From assembly GCF_006439055.1 (NCBI RefSeq), contig NZ_RCZC01000001.1:682001-746000 (forward strand): a DNA stretch of 64,000 bases. Reading direction: 5' to 3'. This document shows positions 61,825-64,000 of the stretch, one piece after another. Position numbers and translations under genes: made by a program. The stretch comes from Sphingomonas glacialis. GTDB lineage: Bacteria; Pseudomonadota; Alphaproteobacteria; Sphingomonadales; Sphingomonadaceae. The notes under the pieces are model-generated. The model had not been told where the DNA came from and made no database searches. It saw only the letters and a list, made by a program, of their open reading frames with translations. Each line of letters begins with the position of its first letter. Position 1 is the stretch's first letter.

Positions 61825-63582
61825 ATGACACTCGTTTTTATCGACCAATGCAAGCTGTCCGTCAGCAAGACCAATATGCGCTACGGCAAAAAGGCACCGG
61901 ACGTGTCCGACCTGCTGCCGACCGTGCGCAAGCGCGGCATCATCCAGACGTTGCTGGTCCGCCCCAATTGTCAGGACGGCCATTATGAGATCGTCGCGGG
62001 TTCGCGGCGCTTCCATGCGGCGCGGATCGTCGCCGAGGAAACCGGCGAGGCCGAGCCGCTGCCGTGCCGCATCCTCTCCGAAACCGACGACGCCGCCGCC
62101 ATCGAGGCGTCGATGATCGAGAACCTCGCCCGGCTCGACGCCGACGAGGTGACCCAATGGGAAACCTTCACCCGGCTGGTCAAGGAAGGCCGCGACGTCG
62201 CCGGCATCGCCGCCACGTTCGGGCTTCCCGACCTGACCATCGCGCGGGTGCTGGCGCTCGGCAATCTGCTGCCGCGCGTTCGTTCGCTCTACGCGGCGGA
62301 GAAGATCGACCGCGCCACCGTCCGCCACCTGACCCTTGCCAGCAAGAGCCAGCAGCGCGCGTGGCTGGCACTGTTCGACGACTCTGACAGCTACGTGCCG
62401 ACCGGCCACCAGTTGAAGGCGTGGCTGTTCGGCGGGCAGTCGATCCCGGCCCGCTTCGCGCTGTTCGATCTGGACGGATACAAGGGCGCTGTCATATCCG
62501 ACCTGTTCGGCGACGACCGCTATTTCGCCGATGCCGATTCCTTCTGGACCGCGCAGAACGAAGCCATCGAAGCCCGCCGCGCGGCATATCTGTCGGAAGG
62601 TTGGAGCGATGTCGTAATCGTGCCGCCGTCCGAGTATTTCCATTCGTGGGAATATGAGAAGGCCCCGAAGCGCAAGGGCGGGCGCGTCTATGTCGATGTC
62701 CGTTCGACCGGCGAGGTCACCTTCCACGAGGGCTATCTCTCCGCCAAGGAAGCCCGGCGCGCCGCGCGCGGCGACGGCCCGGAACCCGCGAAGCTCGCGC
62801 GGCCCGAGGTCACATCGACGATGCAGACCTATCTCGACCTGCACCGCCACGCCGGCGTCCGCGCCGCCTTGCTAGGGCATCCCGGCATCGCACTCCGCTT
62901 GATGGTCGCCCACGCCATCGGCGGATCGCATCTGTGGCGGGTGTCGCCCGAACCGCAGATGACACGCAACGACGAGGTGCGCGAGAGCTTGGAGACCTGT
63001 CGCGGCGAGACGGTCTTCGACGAGCGCCGCCGCGCGGTGCTCGGCGTTCTCGGCTTCTCGCCCGAGGAGCCGACCGTCACCGGCGGAAACGGTGACGACT
63101 ATGGCGTGGCTGGCATCTTCCTGCGCCTGATCGACCTTCCCGATGCCATCGTCATGGAGATCATCACGGTCGTCATGGGCGAGACGCTGGCGAGCGGCAG
63201 CGCCGCGGTCGCGGCGGTGGGAACGCAGATCGGCGTCGACATGGCCGACTGGTGGCAGGCAGACGCGGCGTTCTTCGAGTTGATCCGCGACAGGGAAGTG
63301 CTGACCCGGATCGTCGCCGAAGTGGCGGGCGAGAAGGTCGCCACGGCCAATACGGGAGAGAAGACCAGGACCTTGAAGCGTATCGTTCGCGACCATCTTG
63401 ATGGTGCGGACGGGCGAACCAAGGTCGAGCGCTGGGTGCCGAAATGGCTGGGCTTCCCGGCCTCCGCTTACACCGCGCGCGGCGGTGTCGGCACCGTTGC
63501 GGCCCATGCCAGAGTCGAGGCGGCGCGGCCCCCCGAGCCGGACCCCGATGCCGAGCAGGAACCCTTCGCGCAAGCGGCGTGA
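61825..63582 (+). CDS. Large ParB-like nuclease-domain protein of mobile elements
   Basis: 585 aa, preceded by AAGGAGCACTGCC. The N-terminal ParB/Srx fold (LSVSKTNMRYGKKAPDVSDL, RGIIQTLLVRP, YEIVAGSRRFHAARIV, IEASMIENLARLDADEVTQW) is followed by the ParB helix-turn-helix (VAGIAATFGLPDLTIARVLA). The long C-terminal part, about 400 residues, lacks a partition partner-binding feature I recognise and ends in a Pro/Glu-rich tail. No parA is adjacent, so a regulatory or plasmid-maintenance role is more likely than classical partition. Together with ardC and DUF2958 it marks plasmid/ICE DNA. Confidence 0.9.
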   Translation: MTLVFIDQCKLSVSKTNMRYGKKAPDVSDLLPTVRKRGIIQTLLVRPNCQDGHYEIVAGSRRFHAARIVAEETGEAEPLPCRILSETDDAAAIEASMIENLARLDADEVTQWETFTRLVKEGRDVAGIAATFGLPDLTIARVLALGNLLPRVRSLYAAEKIDRATVRHLTLASKSQQRAWLALFDDSDSYVPTGHQLKAWLFGGQSIPARFALFDLDGYKGAVISDLFGDDRYFADADSFWTAQNEAIEARRAAYLSEGWSDVVIVPPSEYFHSWEYEKAPKRKGGRVYVDVRSTGEVTFHEGYLSAKEARRAARGDGPEPAKLARPEVTSTMQTYLDLHRHAGVRAALLGHPGIALRLMVAHAIGGSHLWRVSPEPQMTRNDEVRESLETCRGETVFDERRRAVLGVLGFSPEEPTVTGGNGDDYGVAGIFLRLIDLPDAIVMEIITVVMGETLASGSAAVAAVGTQIGVDMADWWQADAAFFELIRDREVLTRIVAEVAGEKVATANTGEKTRTLKRIVRDHLDGADGRTKVERWVPKWLGFPASAYTARGGVGTVAAHARVEAARPPEPDPDAEQEPFAQAA

Positions 63583-63588
63583 CGGCAA

Positions 63589-63612
63589 GCGGGCGGGCTT
63601 CGGCCCGCCCGC
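63589..63612 (+). terminator. Strong GC hairpin after the ParB-like gene
   Basis: GCGGGCGGGC-TTCG-GCCCGCCCGC, 10-bp perfect stem with a stable TTCG tetraloop, 7 nt after the stop, lying between convergent genes. No clear T-tract, so termination may be inefficient or Rho-assisted. Confidence 0.55.
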
Positions 63613-63676
63613 CATCCGGACCCTCGAAAACCGGCCGCGCGCCTTCGCCGTTCCGGCGTCGGCGCGAGGTTTTGAT

Positions 63677-64000
63677 TCAGGGAGCCGAAGCGGCCTGGCC
63701 AAGGCCGGTCGGCAGGAACCACTCGCGCCACACGTCCTCATAGACATTCGGCAGATGAGCCAGGCAGCGCCAGAGTTCGAAGACGTCCTGCTGCTTCATG
63801 TGCTCGAAGAACTCTTCATTTCTGAAACTCTCCGGCACAGAGTCCTCGCGCAGCTTCAGGCACCCCGGCTGTCCGGTTTCCAGAAACTGCCGAAGCCGCG
63901 CCCCATAATAGGGAATCATCTGGCACATCTCGGTGTCGTCCCAGAAATCGTACGGCACGATCCGCTCGGCGAAATAGCGTGCGAGCGGCCGCCAATCCCC
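63677..64000 (-). CDS. Hypothetical protein, N-terminus beyond the right edge
   Basis: A minus-strand frame open from the right edge to the TGA at 63677 (about 107 codons in the window). The product is rich in Trp, Phe, Glu and Arg (RPLARYFAERIVPYDFWDD, FELWRCLAHLPNVYEDVWRE). A GTG at 63958 could start a shorter version, but the frame is open to the edge and reads as coding throughout. No family recognised. Confidence 0.5.
   Translation of the reverse strand, partial: GDWRPLARYFAERIVPYDFWDDTEMCQMIPYYGARLRQFLETGQPGCLKLREDSVPESFRNEEFFEHMKQQDVFELWRCLAHLPNVYEDVWREWFLPTGLGQAASAP

Noticed and set aside
61711..62850. 379-codon minus-strand frame opposite the ParB-like gene
   Set aside because: Arises from high GC on the non-coding strand; the ParB domain on the plus strand is clear.

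Overview
The window looks like chromosomal plus acquired DNA of a sphingomonad (Alphaproteobacteria, Sphingomonas or a close relative). The evidence is GC-rich coding sequence, many FixJ/FixL-type and PAS-kinase signalling genes, two large TonB-dependent receptors, a FecI/FecR pair, small stress proteins typical of this group, and a LuxI/LuxR locus followed by a phytanoyl-CoA-dioxygenase-like gene. No tRNA, rRNA or CRISPR array was recognised.

Left part (1-20 kb): a truncated four-PAS sensor runs off the left edge. Next is a stress-protein group (DUF892 ferritin-like, DUF6582, hemerythrin HHE, a large helical-barrel protein, a 57-aa protein, DUF4142), several with candidate EcfG-type promoters. 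A hybrid PAS-GAF histidine kinase follows, then a compact histidine kinase - KaiC-like ATPase - single-domain receiver operon, an efflux pair (outer-membrane factor plus membrane-fusion protein, no pump beside it) and a FecI/FecR sigma/anti-sigma pair.

Middle (20-53.7 kb): a winged-helix/STAND-ATPase/TPR regulator, a complete IS3-family element (IS407-like, 1249 bp, 4-bp target duplication), FixJ-type response regulators, a PAS histidine kinase, and an STN-domain TonB receptor. A probable catabolic set follows (3-hydroxyacyl-CoA dehydrogenase, CaiB-type CoA-transferase, YWTD propeller, OmpW-like porin). Then come an orphan HNH protein, a metallo-beta-lactamase-fold hydrolase, a Tat-exported alpha/beta hydrolase, two MFS transporters, a second TonB receptor, a second winged-helix/STAND regulator, a short-Q-loop cytochrome bd oxidase (cydA-cydB-DUF2474) and an MscS channel fused to a cyclic-nucleotide-binding domain.

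Right part (53.76-64 kb): the sequence becomes visibly GC-richer and mosaic. A segment holding a truncated TetR gene, an intact type II NADH dehydrogenase and a truncated response regulator is broken at both ends. It abuts a tightly coupled quorum-sensing operon (luxR, luxI, 2-oxoglutarate dioxygenase, gntR). Beyond that is plasmid/ICE-type cargo: a frameshifted DUF6499/DUF2285 gene, ArdC antirestriction protein, DUF2958 protein and a large ParB-like protein, with a partial unknown gene at the right edge.

The strongest candidates for less-described biology are the kinase-KaiC-receiver operon, the luxR-luxI-dioxygenase-gntR operon, the hairpin covering a ribosome-binding site at 3070-3107, the orphan HNH protein with an unrecognised C-terminal half, and the operator-like direct repeats at 24750-24782. 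All functions are inferred from sequence reading; no database search was run.
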